From Aurelia coerulea (lineage: Eukaryota > Cnidaria > Scyphozoa > Semaeostomeae > Ulmaridae): 64,000 nucleotides of DNA. Shown here one piece after another: positions 20,647-34,300 of the stretch. The position numbers and the translations under genes are program-made. How positions within the stretch are numbered: the stretch's first letter is position 1; every line of letters starts with the position of its first letter. The DNA lies in assembly GCA_039566865.1 (NCBI GenBank), contig CM076949.1, positions 7,665,501 to 7,729,500 on the forward strand, read 5' to 3'. The notes under the pieces are model-generated. The model had not been told where the DNA came from and did no database searches. It worked only from the letters and a program-made list of their open reading frames with translations.

Positions 20647-21128
20647 CAGGGTGTTCCAGAAAAATTATTCGACGTTTGATTAAATATTATAAAGTAACGA
20701 TAAAATGTACAGGCTTTTGGTTAGATAACCATATTGCTGAGATTCTGAATTGATTTTAGACAACAGAGGCTAGCAAATCAGTTCAATATTCACAGAGTTA
20801 CGAGCTTTTGAAGTTCAAGTTTGTGCGAAAGCTGAAACCAGATGCCCCTAACAGACTTGTTTTTCAAAAAGATGTCCCAAAATCGAGGTAAAAGAAGACT
20901 TAACAATGTTTTACGTCTCGTTGATATCAGAGCAAACCAAATAGGACCTCAAAAGTAATTTAATTCTTGTAACCGTTACCAAAATTTACTTAAGAATGCT
21001 AATATTCAAAAACATGAAATGAAAAGTTAATCGATGAGAGACGGGGCCATTCCAAAATGTGCTCAACAGGATTTCTCCAAACATCGATAGCCTTGATCAA
21101 ATGTCGAACAATTTTTTGGAACACTCTG
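20647..21128. mobile_element. TA-flanked MITE with CAGGGTGTTCC ends
   Basis: The left end is CAGGGTGTTCCAGAAAAATT and the right end AATTTTTTGGAACACTCTG, each bordered by TA. About 26 bp of terminal complementarity including a paired GTCGAAC. At 482 bp it is non-coding. It is a Tc1/mariner-type MITE distinct from the CCGGGTGA family. Confidence 0.83.
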
Positions 21129-21210
21129 TATTTTATGACATCCTATTTCCCCCTATTTCATATGATCCTCAATGGCTTAATTAATTTTACCACTTTTTCA
21201 GACATCTAAA

Positions 21211-21375
21211 GTATTACCCTGCCACTAAGAAACTCATTTTGTAAAACCAGGCTGTTTGGTTTCTTATAAATATCATGTAAATGTTATATCAAACCAAATG
21301 TTGGACAATGACCATGGTGCCATCTGGCAGGCTGCAGTTTCTTATAAGTCAGTTTCTTAGTGGCGGGGTAATACT
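21211..21375. mobile_element. Small foldback with GTATTACCCTGCCACTAAG ends
   Basis: The left GTATTACCCTGCCACTAAG pairs with the right CTTAGTGGCGGGGTAATAC, giving about 165 bp in total. GTTTCTTATAA repeats sit inside. No transposase is present. Confidence 0.75.
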
Positions 21376-22160
21376 GTAACTCATATCTCCTATCTTCAAA
21401 ATTTACAAACTACAAAGCCCGACAATGCAAGACAACTCAAGCAATGTTTCGCCTTAAACACGCACCAGTTTGTTGTTTACGTTGCCCATTGCTAGATGTT
21501 GAGCTGTAGTTCAAGTTTTCACTTTAAAATTCCAACATACAAATTCCATCTAACAACAAGTACAAAACAACATTAACAACAACAAATGATATAATAGTAT
21601 ACAAAAGAGCTAAACTAATTTAAAGGGAATTAGTAAGTACGATCGAGGGGAGAGCACCCCCTGTACTAAAAGCCTATTATTTTATACCGTAGTAGTAACG
21701 TCTTTAGTTCATTTGAAGATAGTAGAAATGTTCTGAGACATTTTAAACTTGGTATTTTGTGGAGAATATATAGAGTATAGAATAAAGTATAGTATAAGGG
21801 TGTAAGAGTATAGAATAAAGAAAATATAGAATATAGAGTTTAAGGCAGTCTTTCATGTGATTGGGTGATAAGGACAGTACAAAGAATAGGAGAATTGAAT
21901 GTCTGCTAATCCTACTGACTTTCTACGACCGTAGAAAGTGCTAACGATCAGCCCTCCTTCTGACTTTTTAGCAGCCAATCAGATGCGTGACAGACTGCCT
22001 TTAACTGTAGTTAAACTACATCTGTATGATTTCCTGGAAATTGCAAACTTCTAAGAAGGAAGTCGTTGTGCCCAGCACCAATCTAATATTTACAATAATG
22101 CCAACCATCAGCATGCTCCACAGGCCAAGGAATCTTTCATCTCGAATATGCACGAGCTGT

Positions 22161-22351
22161 TCATTGTTTGTTTCCGATTGGCACAAATTTACTTCTGGCT
22201 CTTTTAAAGAGCTCCTCAATTATCATACCTCTTTCTAGTACACTCCTTTCCATAACAGATTTATTTTCCTGTGCTCTTCGAGTCAGATATAACAACGTGC
22301 TGTCCACCGTTCCATAGGGCACTGATTTGTATACTTCACAACCCAAATTTG
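22161..22351 (-). CDS. PRODH2: PRODH2-like exon 10 (C terminus)
   Basis: The acceptor TTATTTCTTTCAG ends at 22352. The first two bases complete an Ala codon. Residues 418-480 contain VYKSVPYG, with the substrate-selecting Ser427, and YLTRRAQENKSVM, with conserved Arg442/Arg443 and Glu446. Translation ends KFVPIGNKQ and a stop. I see no canonical AATAAA immediately downstream. Confidence 0.92.
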
Positions 22352-25300
22352 CTGAAAGAAATAAAGAACATTTCAGTCACACAAGAGAAAATTCCCTGTC
22401 TTTATCATTGTGCCTAAAGTAGCACAGTAGATCTGTAGCGAGAACCTTAGGGGGGGGGGGGTTGGGGATATGAGGGTCTGTGGTTCGGTTGCCGGCTTTC
22501 CTAATTGTGGTATCCCACTCACGTTATTATTATATCACCAAGTTTTTCCAAACCAAAAGATTTCTAAACATTTTCCGCAATGAAAACGAATCCGAATGCA
22601 ATTTTTTGACAACAACAACATTGAGCTTTGACTCTCACAGAGTAACTGATCAAGAAAGGTACTTCCTCTCAAATCGTCAGAATGCCTGCGGCCGCTCAGA
22701 CATAGTCCGCACAAAATTTAGATTTTTTATAAAACTCACAGAAAATCCTTGATTTGTGATTTAGACATAGGAGACAATTTCAAGAAATTCGTTGGAGTTT
22801 TAGGGAGGATGACAACTAGAAAGAATCTTGCATCTGGAATAACCTTTTTCATTTGTACGGCAATGAATTTAAAATGCGCGCAGAATTGGGTTATTGTACT
22901 AACTCATTTGTACTAAACTCGACTGCCTCCACTACCATCGCTAAAAATAAATTTTTGCTTTTGCGACATGGAGTATCTCAGAAAGCCCAGGTCAAGTGTG
23001 CAGTTTGTACAGTTTCGCTTATTTTCCAAAGTCAAAGAATCTTCATAAAAGGCTGGCTGGCTGCCAAATGTTTAATCTTTTTTCGTTTCATTGGTGTACG
23101 TTTGCAGGAATTTTCTGTCAAAGAAAGTTGGTCCGCAGGAAATTAAAAATTTTCTGACACTCTGCTACCTCCGCTAAAAGGTTTGTTACGAATTTGGTAA
23201 ACAAAAATTAGATAAACACTAACTGAAGAGTTGTCCTTTTACCCTTGCAGAGTTATCCAAAAGATCTATTAGCGGGCAAATTTGCCTCCCCCCACAACTA
23301 AAATAGGTTGAAAGATTTGGAACCAATGCTCTATACCGCATATCCTGTTGACTGTGATCTTCGAATCTCAGTTACCTTTTCGACTTTTTCTATTATCTCG
23401 CTTGGTTTCTTATTCTTCTTAAACTTCATTAGTAGGTTTTGACCTTTATATACGCACATGAATGTTTACATACGCATATGTTTATATATCTTTTGGTTTG
23501 AGCAGACATGGTGATATAACAAAATATAATTTCTCCTAAAATGTAACAAACAAACAATAACATCAAGAGACGGTAGCGCAAGTAGAATGAGAATACATGG
23601 CAACCCTGCAGCTGCAGCTACATGAATGTTTTATAAGATTATAGACAAAGTTGAGGTATGCAAAGTGCTAACAGTGGTGTAAACCATAACATATCAAATA
23701 GACAGACCCGAGTAACGTCATCGTTACCATGTTGAAGTAAGCATACATAAAGAATTCAGGGACACCCGTTGAACATCATTGTTTACTAAACAAGCAATTT
23801 GATTTACTAAAAGATGCGGGTCGGGTAACAATGTTAAAGGCAGTTTATCCCAACGAAAGAAATGAAACTGAGAAAAATTATTATTCCAAAAATGTACGCT
23901 AACGTCCTTTATTCAACAACTGCAAGGTTAACCATGCGTAATTTTCATGGCGATGAAAATTATGCATGGATAACTTTGCTTTCTTTGGATGAAGCAATCC
24001 CTCGGTTGGTTTCTCTCATTCTTTCGGAAGACTGAATTTGTTGGGGATACGAACAGGCTAAGTTGCGAGCCTCAAGGAATCCCCCAAAAAGGGCTCCAGA
24101 TCGCATGCGCAGTACTGATTTACTTCACTTACGTAATATGCAAATTAGCTTGATCGTTGAGAACAAGGGAAGAAACAAAAGCAGCGATGCGCATGACAAC
24201 GTGAGCCCCAACGTCGATTCGCTCTCAACAAAGCTGAAACACAATGTATCAAAACAATAGGGTCAGCACTTCATCTCCCCAACAAGAATTTGTTGGGGAG
24301 ATGAGATACGGTTTGTCCGCGGAAACTTATGTGTCCCCCCGTGCAGTAGGTTAATGCTCATGCGACCGTCAGAGTTCCACTCCAAAACGCTACTGCGCAT
24401 GAGCATTAACCTACCGCACGGGGGAACACATACGTTTCCTCGGACCAACCGTGTCTCGTCTCTCCAACAAGAAGCAAAAGGATGGAGTAGATGAATCCTC
24501 CTGAGCAGCAAAAATACGCAGTGACAGGCAACCAGATTGTGGTTCCACAATGGCTACTTAATTTCATACGAGGCAACTACTTACTGCAAGGTGTTTCAGA
24601 AAAAATGCAACCCAACTCCAATTGAAAATGAGAAATAACGATAAGATTTGAATAGATGAAAAATATACCATCTGAAAACGCAATCTATCTTCTTTTCAAT
24701 GACATCCGGCTTAGGTACATTAGCCAGTTTAACCAACCATTAATCACTTAATTGGCGTTTCGTTAACTATGGTCTATTTTAGATGCAGGAAAATGGTAGG
24801 ACATTAGCAATGGCAAAAACTCATCTTTGCAAAAACTTATTTTATCAGTTTTGATAAGTGTATCTCATATGGGAGTAAATTCATATGTTTCATCGCCTCC
24901 TTTTTTATTCATTCATTCATTCATTCATTCATTCATTCTTTCATTCATTCATTCATTCATTTCAAATTCTTTATACATGGTGGCCCCATCAGCCAAGAAT
25001 GTCTGATTTTCAGGGGGCCGCGGCAAAGCCTAATTACAATGTTATTAAAACAAACAAAAAAGAATCTTTACAATGTTAAAAATGTAAAACTTAAAAGCTA
25101 TTTACTACTTAATCTACATTTAAAAGTAGACAGAGAGGGGGCTAGCTTGACCTCATTTTCTAATTCATTCCAAGCCCTTGATCCACGGAACGAAAGTGCT
25201 TTTTGGCCATTGCTCGTTTTCATTCGTGGAGCAAGCAAGTCAGTCTCACAATTTATCAGTTTACAATCTCAAGTTTTTCATGAATAGAGTTGAGAGGTCC

Positions 25301-28300
25301 GAGACCATTCACTGATTTGAAAACAATGGTAGTCGTCTCTTGTTTAATCATGTCTTGGACTGTCGGCCTTTTGAGCTCTTTTATCAACTTTGCTGCTGGT
25401 GCATCATAGCTACTGTTGGTAATTATTCTCGCAGTACGATTTTGTAACTTTTGTAGCATTAACAGGCGAGAGTCTCCACAGCTACCCCACACATAGCAAC
25501 AGTAGCGGAGGTGGGGCTCAACACTACCTCTATACATCTGACTAAGGGTATGTTTTGGAAGCAGTTTCTTGAGATACCTTTGAACGTAAAGCCTCCTTGG
25601 TATGCTAATCCCATACAACATGTTTATCAAATCGTACCTCCAGTGCTTCTAGGCCTGAGATTTGTCAACAAAATCTGTTTTGTAAGTTTTTACGATAAAA
25701 AATGTTTTGATTTTGCTCCTACAGCAAGGTGCATTTGAAATTGGCTTTACTTACTTAAATATCAATTAAATAGTAATTAATTCCATTAATGTATCCAAAC
25801 TGCATCATTGGAAAGAAAAGAAGATAGCTAGTGCGTTAGACAGCATAGGGCTCAAATATTTCGAATCTTTACAAAGGTGGGTGTAAAATTCTAGGACATT
25901 TTTCTTTGAATTGAATGGCCTAAAAGGAAGTTGTGGTACTTTGAGGTAAATCTGCCGTGGAATTTTTTTGATATCTTGATTTTTTTCAAAATGGCGGCAA
26001 TTTAATTATTTTTGATCAAATTCATGAAAGATTTTGAAGAAAGAAATCATCATAAATCCTAAACCAACATAGGAAAGTGGTATAACCTTCAAGAAAAGAA
26101 TAGCTTATGAAGGCCTCAAATATGGTGGCAAGCAGAAATTTGTAGCTTTTCTAGATTAGGATTTAGAAATTTGATGACGTCATAGCCTCAAATTTAATAA
26201 ATGCCACCACTTTGAAACAAATAAACACATCAATAAATTTCCACGGCAGATTTACAACAAAAAATCCTAAGTTCCTTCCAAGCCATTTGATTCAAAGAAA
26301 CCTGCAATAGAATTTTACACCGACCTTTTTAAAGATGTGAGCCGTATGTTGCATTAGACGGTGGTATACACTACACCAACTCAAATTTCATCATTTTTGA
26401 AACACCTTGTGGAGCCATTAGTTTCGTCGTCAAAAATAACGTCAAATGGTCTTACTTACTTACCGAGGCCTTCTGTTACATGATCACACATTCCATAGAG
26501 CTGAGCAAAGCACAAAAGGTTGTTCTCTTTTTCCAATCCAATTTCTTTCATCCTTGAAATCAGAAGAAGGAGATAAAATAATGAAGACAGCAGCTTATAT
26601 GCCACAATGTGAGAATGCAATTAACAATGTAATTAGGAAGATGTGGCCCAGGGAGGGTTATGATAGGTTCTTGGACTTTTTCCCCGAAAATTCGGTCGTC
26701 TTACCTACATTTTGGTGACTAAAAACGATACATTTACAATTTATTTTGCACGTTTTATACCTAAAAAATGTCATGCAATTATGGTTTGTGCATTAAGCTT
26801 TCAATGAGTTGCTCATCAGAATTTGCACAAGTGAATATTGTTGAGGAAGATGGAAATGATTACTAAGATGGGATTACTTTCAGTTTCTGTAAACGGATGC
26901 GTATAGAAATGAAGATTTATATCAAGCTATCATGCTGCTATCTAAAATTTGAAAACGATCTATTTTTCAGTGCTTCTAAGGTCATTTTTTTCGAAATTTC
27001 CCATGAAAAACCAATAGTAGATTCTTCAAAATAGGGGCGTTTTGCAACGATCTAAAGGGCGTGGTCACAGAAAATTTTCCCGGGGGCAAGCCCCCGGACC
27101 CCCAGTTTTCCACCCTCCTTGCACATATAGCTTCAGCCTCACATTCATCACCAATCACGTCTCAACACCACTGATGATAGGTAAAATGTACCACAGTGCG
27201 AACGGGGAAGTACCCAGGTACCATAACGTCCGGCACACAGTACCCTTACGTTTAGTACCAGGGACCACATTGGGCTATAAATGCAATGACAATTAAACTC
27301 GAAAAATTGTCCTTACCAATCAGAAATATATTGGAAGACAGCTCAAAAAGAAAATTTCTTTGTTCTAGTTCACCGAAAATGTCCTTGGTAATGCAGTAAC
27401 TCCTGCACACTGAACAATAAAGTTAATCGTATTCACGAACGGGCATTGCGGCTAACGATATGAGATCAGTTTTTGACACAATGTTACTCAGGAAAAATGC
27501 GGTCCCAATCCATATCAGGAATTTACAGTTATTGATGACTGAAATTTAGAAAACAAAATGAGAGCTTAATCCTAGTTTCAAATCTTTGTCGAAAAGCACG
27601 TCATAATTATGGGTTAAGAAGCTGCCATAATCTACTATTGCCACAAGCGCGTACTACGTGCTATGGCATAGAGACCATATCGTTTCTAGGGAGTAGATTA
27701 TGGCAGGCACTTCCCAATGACATGAAACAATCTGATACCCTCTCCAGCTTTAAAAGGAGAATAAAAACCTGGAATGGAGAGGAATGCAACTGTAGACTGT
27801 GTAGACCTTTCGTGGCTCAGGTTGGGTTCTTGAGCGGATAAAAGTTCGTTGCATTGTAAATATTGAAAATACTGTAAAAACATTGTAAAAATCTGTATAT
27901 ATGTATTTATATCTAATTATTCCGCATTATAGATGTTTTTTTTTATTTTAAACAATTTTACTTTGTAGTAGGCTTGAATTAGCTTTTATTCTAGCTACTT
28001 ATGTATATGCCTACTTTAAATAAATGGATAATAATAATAAAATAATTGCAAGAAACAGGTGCTAAACTATCGCCACTATCTTATAGGGGCCAGTTACTCA
28101 GTACCAGCAAGATAAACCCCCTGTCACCATGCTCTTCAAGCTCATTAGAAAGGATCTGTTACTGATTAAACAAATCTTCGAGTCACCTTGTAAATAAAAA
28201 CAGCAAAAACATGAGCTTTACCTTTTCAAAACATGAAGGATCGTACCATCATTATGACTGGCAATCATAAAACCAGCTTGGCGGGCTTTAATAAGAGGCA

Positions 28301-31300
28301 TCACGTGATCAACAACTGAGTGATACATCTCCGTTGTTTTGTCATATCCATCATTTATCGGATCATCTGCGCCTGTTTCTGCAGCTATTCTTTGCTCTTC
28401 TACCATATATGCTCCTCTGACGAGTTTGCCAGCTATCTTGAAACCATTGGCTGTCGCATAATCGTAGTCAGCTTTGAGTCTTGTCAGTGTATCCTGAAAG
28501 CAAAACAAATTCTTTTGTTCTTTTGTTTGTAAGTAGCTTATCGTAACACACCCTTTAGCTATTCTACAAAAGAGCCTGGATTGAGCGTCTTTCTTATACA
28601 TTTCATACGCGACTTTCGATTGAGTGGCGATAAAGCTTCTATCACTTTTGCGTACATTCGGAAATTCCATTTGCAAAATATCGTTCAATTCTAAATTCTT
28701 TTCTGAATAGCTAGGGGGCCTCTTATATATTTAGTTGTATTTTAGTTTATCTCCTTCATGTGATGGCCTTGAGGTAGTCATGATCTTTTGCTCCCCTTGG
28801 TATCGTTTCTGTAGTATTGTATGGTAGCTCGTTTGTAATCTTAGGTAATTCGTAAATTGTAAATTTTTAACATTGAATTTATAGAAAGAAAAAAAAGAAG
28901 CAAAACAAGGTTCAAGACTAAACAAGCCACTCTTTTCTCAAAGGAGCTTCAATAAAAGTGATTTTTGAGCTAAGTGCTATCGCAAAGGCGGCGCCATGGG
29001 ATGGACATGTCCACCCCACTATTCTCAGGTCGGTATTTATTCTTAAGCAAAAACGATGTAAAAACATTAGGTACACCTTCTGGCAATCAGTTCTATCCCT
29101 TGTCCGGTCCACTTTCTGAGGGCTGGCGCCGCCTCTGCTATCAAGGTCATTCTATGCTCTGTTGAGCCAGAAAAGCTGTTCAGCCTGGACTTGCCCAAGT
29201 CTCTCCGGTGTTTAAACCTAAAAAAAAACTGCCACCTGAAAGTCACCCCTGCGTAGGAGAGAAGGGAAGCCTCTGCGAAGGAAGGAGAAAAAGGAAAGCG
29301 GTTTTGTCCGTTTTCCATCGCAGAGGTCATTATTTTTGGTATTTGACGCAGAAGAGACTTGGGCAAGTCAATGTTCAGCCCTATTCAATATCCTCGTCAA
29401 ATGATTGATAGCAGCAAATCAGCTGGTGTCCAGTTTCAAAAAGGTCTATTTTAACCTGAGAAAGATAGACGTAGGATATCTAAATTCCATCTTGATTGAA
29501 AATCTTGTGAAAATTGCATGAGCAATGCAACAAACAAGATTTTGATCAAAATTTTCAAGGAGAAAAATTATCACTAAAACTATCCAAAAACATCATCATT
29601 TCTATTTTCAATTCTAAAATTCTAATAGCTGAAATTTAAATGTACTGAGATCATTTTAGCTGTTCTTTTTGTGGATTTCATGGATTTCGTTCAACTCAAG
29701 TCCAGTCTTTGACATCCCGTATAATAGCTCTATTAAGCCCCCGGGGGGGGGGGCTTATTTAATTTCAGACACTCCAGAGGGGGGCTTATTAGAGAAGGAG
29801 CTTATTCACAAAATCAGATGACAAGGATATATACGATAGCTTTTTGAATCTTTTACACCATATTTTGCGGATTCAACATAAAATTCGACAAGTCAAATAC
29901 ACAAATTCGACACAGTTTTGTCTCAAACCATATCAAAATTAACATGCAAAATTATTTAGCTCAATAAATGGAAAGTCGTTGGTGGCAAATCGTTGGACTT
30001 TTAAAAATTTTGGCTCAGAGGGGAGGGGCTTATTAGAGAGGCGGGCTCAAAAGAGCTTTTACGGTATGTGAGGAGAAGCATGGCTAAGGCAAGGAAGCGG
30101 CATAGGAGCTGGTAAATCTAGTCTGTAACTCTCCTTTTCCTTAAACCTTTACGACCATAATTCTTGTTTAGTGCAGCATCGCAAACCCAAAAGGTATCCA
30201 ACGAAGTATTGACCTGTTTGAGGTGTCATATATGTTTTTCAGCGCAAGCAAGCAATAGTTTACAACTAAATCCTGTTGTAACAGAAGAAGAAGAATAAGG
30301 CAAAAGATCTGCCTCGCAGTTTTTATTCCTTTTGATTCCGAAGCCAAGAAGAAGGCATTGCATTGCAATTCTCGCGTATCAAATAAAACTCAAATGAAAC
30401 AGTCACTACTTAGCTTCTGAATGAAATAAACGAAATCTGAGGCGTAGATCTTCAGATTCATACTTGTTTATTCTCTTAAAGGGGCTGGATACGAAGTACG
30501 TAAACAAATCCATGGTTTGTGCATCAAATATCGCATTTTGAAAGGAGAAATTCCTTTGTAATTTGCTAAATTCAAAAGGAAAGATCCTTATCTAGATACA
30601 GGCTGGTCTTTGGGTGAAAGATCAACGAAAATACTTGTTGGAAATCCATTTATATCGCAGCAATCCCAAAACATACGGAGCTTCAATTTGTATCAGCAGA
30701 AAGTGCAAAGGCAAATTTACGAGATAGGACATATATTTTGAATTTTCGTTGAATAGTCGCAATAAATTAGCTTATCAGAAAACAGCCCAATCAAAAATTT
30801 CCCCGACAGTTTCTTATCCAGCCCCTTTAACAACCATCTTTCGTGTGCACAAGACGATAGTTTGCCCTGCACAACTTTTGCGGCATTGTTTGTTTTGAAT
30901 TACTGCATGAGATTGAGAGAATTCCCTTTGTCTGCAATCGCCAATCGCCTTGGATTGCGATGTCAATCAAAAGCAACTGATGCTATTGCGTTAAAACCTC
31001 TGTCCTTGTTTTGTCCTCGTTGTCTTGTTTCTGACATTTGAATTGTTTCCCTGTGGAAGAATTTTCTCTACTCACCTTGCGATAGCATTGGTAAGTATTG
31101 TAAACCACAGGGATATCAGAGTTGTATTTCTGTTGAAGAACAAGGATGAAATACGCCAATGCTGCTTGGATATATGTCTGTTCTGCATCCATCATAATTT
31201 TCAGATCTTTATCTTTGCATGCCTGGTGGGAATAGAAATCGCTTTAAAAACTCTGACGAAATTTTGATTTTCTGATGCTTGCAAATAAACGGCGAACAAA

Positions 31301-34300
31301 CTGACTCCATTTTTGCATAACGATGCTCTTCAAACTCTAAGAAAGATGTTTGAGATATTACAGATAAGAATTTAAGAGATCATTTTGGCAGTTTTTCTCA
31401 TTTGTTGATGAAGATTTCCTTCAAGATTTCTAAGATCTTTTGAGATTTTCGACAATTTTCCAGATTCGTTTAGACATCAAATATTATTGAAGATCATTGC
31501 GATTTCCAAGATTTTTCAGGATAGTTAAGAGTTTTGAAGATTTTTTCCCCGAAAGTGCACAAGATTTTTGTAGTGATTTGCCCTTGCCCCTTGCTCTGAA
31601 GACTCTAGAAATCAATTTTCACAGCTGGCAAGTGAAGTGATAGAGTTTCAATCAGCTCTTCTGCAGTTCCAGCTTTAAAGTGCAAATATACAGATTCAAG
31701 ATCAATATTTAAAGAGTAGCCATGGAAGATAGTCTTGAATAAATTGGAATGTAGCTTTTAAGATGCTTACCTTTGCTAACAGATCAAATCTTTGTAGAGC
31801 TGCTCTCAACTGTTCATTCTTTTGTTCTGTAAAGCTTGGAATATGAATATCCTAGGAGAAACAAATCACAATAGACTGGTGTTATATTATGTTAAACATA
31901 ACACTACCGGGTGAGTCAAAAAAGTTTACACGTTTTGCGGGCTATGGACTAAAAATTATGTGGCTGATATTCAAAAATAAAATTTCAATCTATCAGTCAA
32001 AGGTTAACTTAGATTAGAAAATTTTGCTTAAGGCAAAGTCATTCGTTTTTAAGACCCAACCATTAGACAAATGTCTGCAAGAGGTTTGTATGGGAATCGA
32101 GAATTCCACTTTCCATTCTGGTCCATGATTTACGTGCTATTGAAATCAAAATTCTATTTCTGAAACTGACTATTGATTTGAATTTAAATTCAATGCCATA
32201 TAAATCATGGGCGAGAATGGAATGTGGAATTCTTGATTCCCATACAAACCCCTTACAGGCATTTTCCAATTTTTGGGTCTTAAAGATGAGTGATTTTACC
32301 AAACGAAATTTTCTCACCTAAATTAACCTTTATCTGATAGATTAACCCCTTAGACATTTTTCAATTTTATCGGTCTTAACCCTGAGTGATTTTACCAAAC
32401 AAGATTTTCTCATCTAAATAACCTTTATCTGATAGATTAACATCTTAGTTGTGAATATCGGCCACATACTTTTATTCCACAGCCCGCCAAACGTGTAAAC
32501 ATTTTTTGACTCATCCGGTAGATGAGCCAGAAAGAAGTTCAACGTTTGCAAAATCCTCAAAATTTGGTTCTGTAGTCTCATCTGAGGTGAAAATATCATT
32601 GGCCATTTTGCAACTAAAATGATCACAATATGAGTTAAGTAAAAAGGGATCTAATTGCATGCACCTGATAATTTACTGTAAAATAACAATTACAAGCATC
32701 TACTGTTTGAAAATCGTAACGCAAAATCATACCGATTTGCATTGAATTGTATGAAGAAGGGTATGAATTAAGTTATAATTTAATTCCAAGCACTAGTTCT
32801 CAAATGATGAATTTCCCGAAAACCGAGTAACTTCTAGCGTTGTTTTTCGATTAAAGAGAGTTGTTCAATATCGTCTACTTTTTCAACTCACAGAAAAAAG
32901 AGGTGTAACAGAAAAAATATACAGATTTGGTTGAGCCCTGCGATGAGTATTTCGAAAACCGAGTAACATCTAGGTTTGTTTTTCGATTCAAGAGAGTTGT
33001 TCAATATCGTCTACTTTTTCAACTCACAGAAAAAAGAGGTGTAACAGAAAAAATATACAGATTTGGTTGAGCCCTGCGATGAGTATTTAGCTTTAATCAA
33101 TGGCTAATGAATTTCAAAATGTTCCTTGATAGTCAACTTGAACATGGATATCTCGTTTCTTGAGATTTTTGTGTTTTGAGTGTTAAAATATCAATGATTA
33201 AAGTTCAAATTTCCTGTCACCTTCAAACCAGAGCTTTGGTGTTTTGGCCCAAGCAAATACTTGAATCACCACAAATAAATCAACAGTATCCTTGTCAAAA
33301 TGTGAACACAATTTAGATCATACTATATTCTGTTTTTTAGAAGTCACCCAGTGTGACATTGTGCCGTTTTTCATTTTTCCGCAGTTTTAGTTTTGAATTT
33401 AGAAGTGCTTCAGGAATTTGCTTAGGCCAAAAGACCCAAGCTCTGGTTTGGACATGGAGGCAAATTTGAACTTTAAAGAATAATTTTTTGGCTCTCAAAG
33501 GCCCAATATCAACAAATGAGGTATCTATGTTCAAGTCAACTATCGAGGGACACCTTGACATTGATTAGCCCTTGATCAAAGATATGTTCTCATTGCTAGA
33601 CCCAGCCAAATCTGTATACTTTTTCCTGGGACACCCGGTATGAAATAGCAAAATAGAGCATTTCATTGCTCAGGTACTGTTCTCTAATGATATAGAAGCT
33701 ATGATCTCCAATCAATACAAGGCCCCAGAAAGAACTTGTGTCAAAATCTGTATGAAAGTGAACAGTTGATTTGTTTACTGATTTGGAAATATCGAGGCGC
33801 ATGAATTTTGCTAATTTTAGCTAGAAATAACATACCTAAAATTACAGGAAGAATCTAAAAAAATTAACTTGAAGCGTCAGTAGGATGATGAATACAACAT
33901 TTAAAAAAATTTGTCACATGCTTCTCATTGTTTTCAGGAAGGATAGATTGATGGGCTCATCCGATAGCTGTAAACTGAAATTTTCCGAGGTACAAAGAAG
34001 GGAAGAATATTACCTGATATCTTTCAGCTGCTAGCAAATCACCGATTCGTCTTATGTTCCACTCAAATGGCTCCTGATGGTTATGTTCGTGCGAAATCAA
34101 CTGCTCATTCATGCTTAGCTGCAAAAACAAGATTGCCACTACAAACCACAGAGGGAAAATTTGGGTTTTCAAAAAGCATCAGTGATTTTTGAAATGGAGA
34201 AACTTCTTGTGATTCTTGCGAATTTTTCTTGAAAACAACAAGATTTTCGCCAAGAGCGTACACAATTTTTAGGGAGTGAAATGCCATTCGCAAACCACGA

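Larger units (their letters stand above)
12842..22160. other. Intergenic region between two convergent genes
   Basis: The region between the two stop codons contains no convincing gene. It is a patchwork of two palindromic elements, an hAT-type MITE, several TA-type MITEs, small hairpins and two inverted minisatellite patches, each listed separately. 18300-19080 and 21380-22160 hold AT-rich sequence in which I recognise nothing. Confidence 0.6.
22352..26463. other. PRODH2-like intron 9
   Basis: It contains an inverted-repeat element (24290-24470), a LINE 3' fragment with an AATG tail (24905-25640) and a long foldback (25830-26362). 22440-24240 is AT-rich sequence with a G-run near 22450 and nothing I recognise. 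Confidence 0.65.
28494..31075. other. PRODH2-like intron 7
   Basis: It is crowded with small elements: a 180-bp MITE (28550-28721), a 9-bp-duplication element (29186-29371), a G/C-run MITE (29716-30067), and a truncated palindrome (30290-31018) disrupted by a TTAA element (30480-30826). The rest is unrecognised. Confidence 0.65.
31852..34013. other. PRODH2-like intron 5
   Basis: It holds two CCGGGTG-family MITEs (31907-32518 and about 33034-33638) and a 136-bp tandem duplication (32816-33088). Confidence 0.7.
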
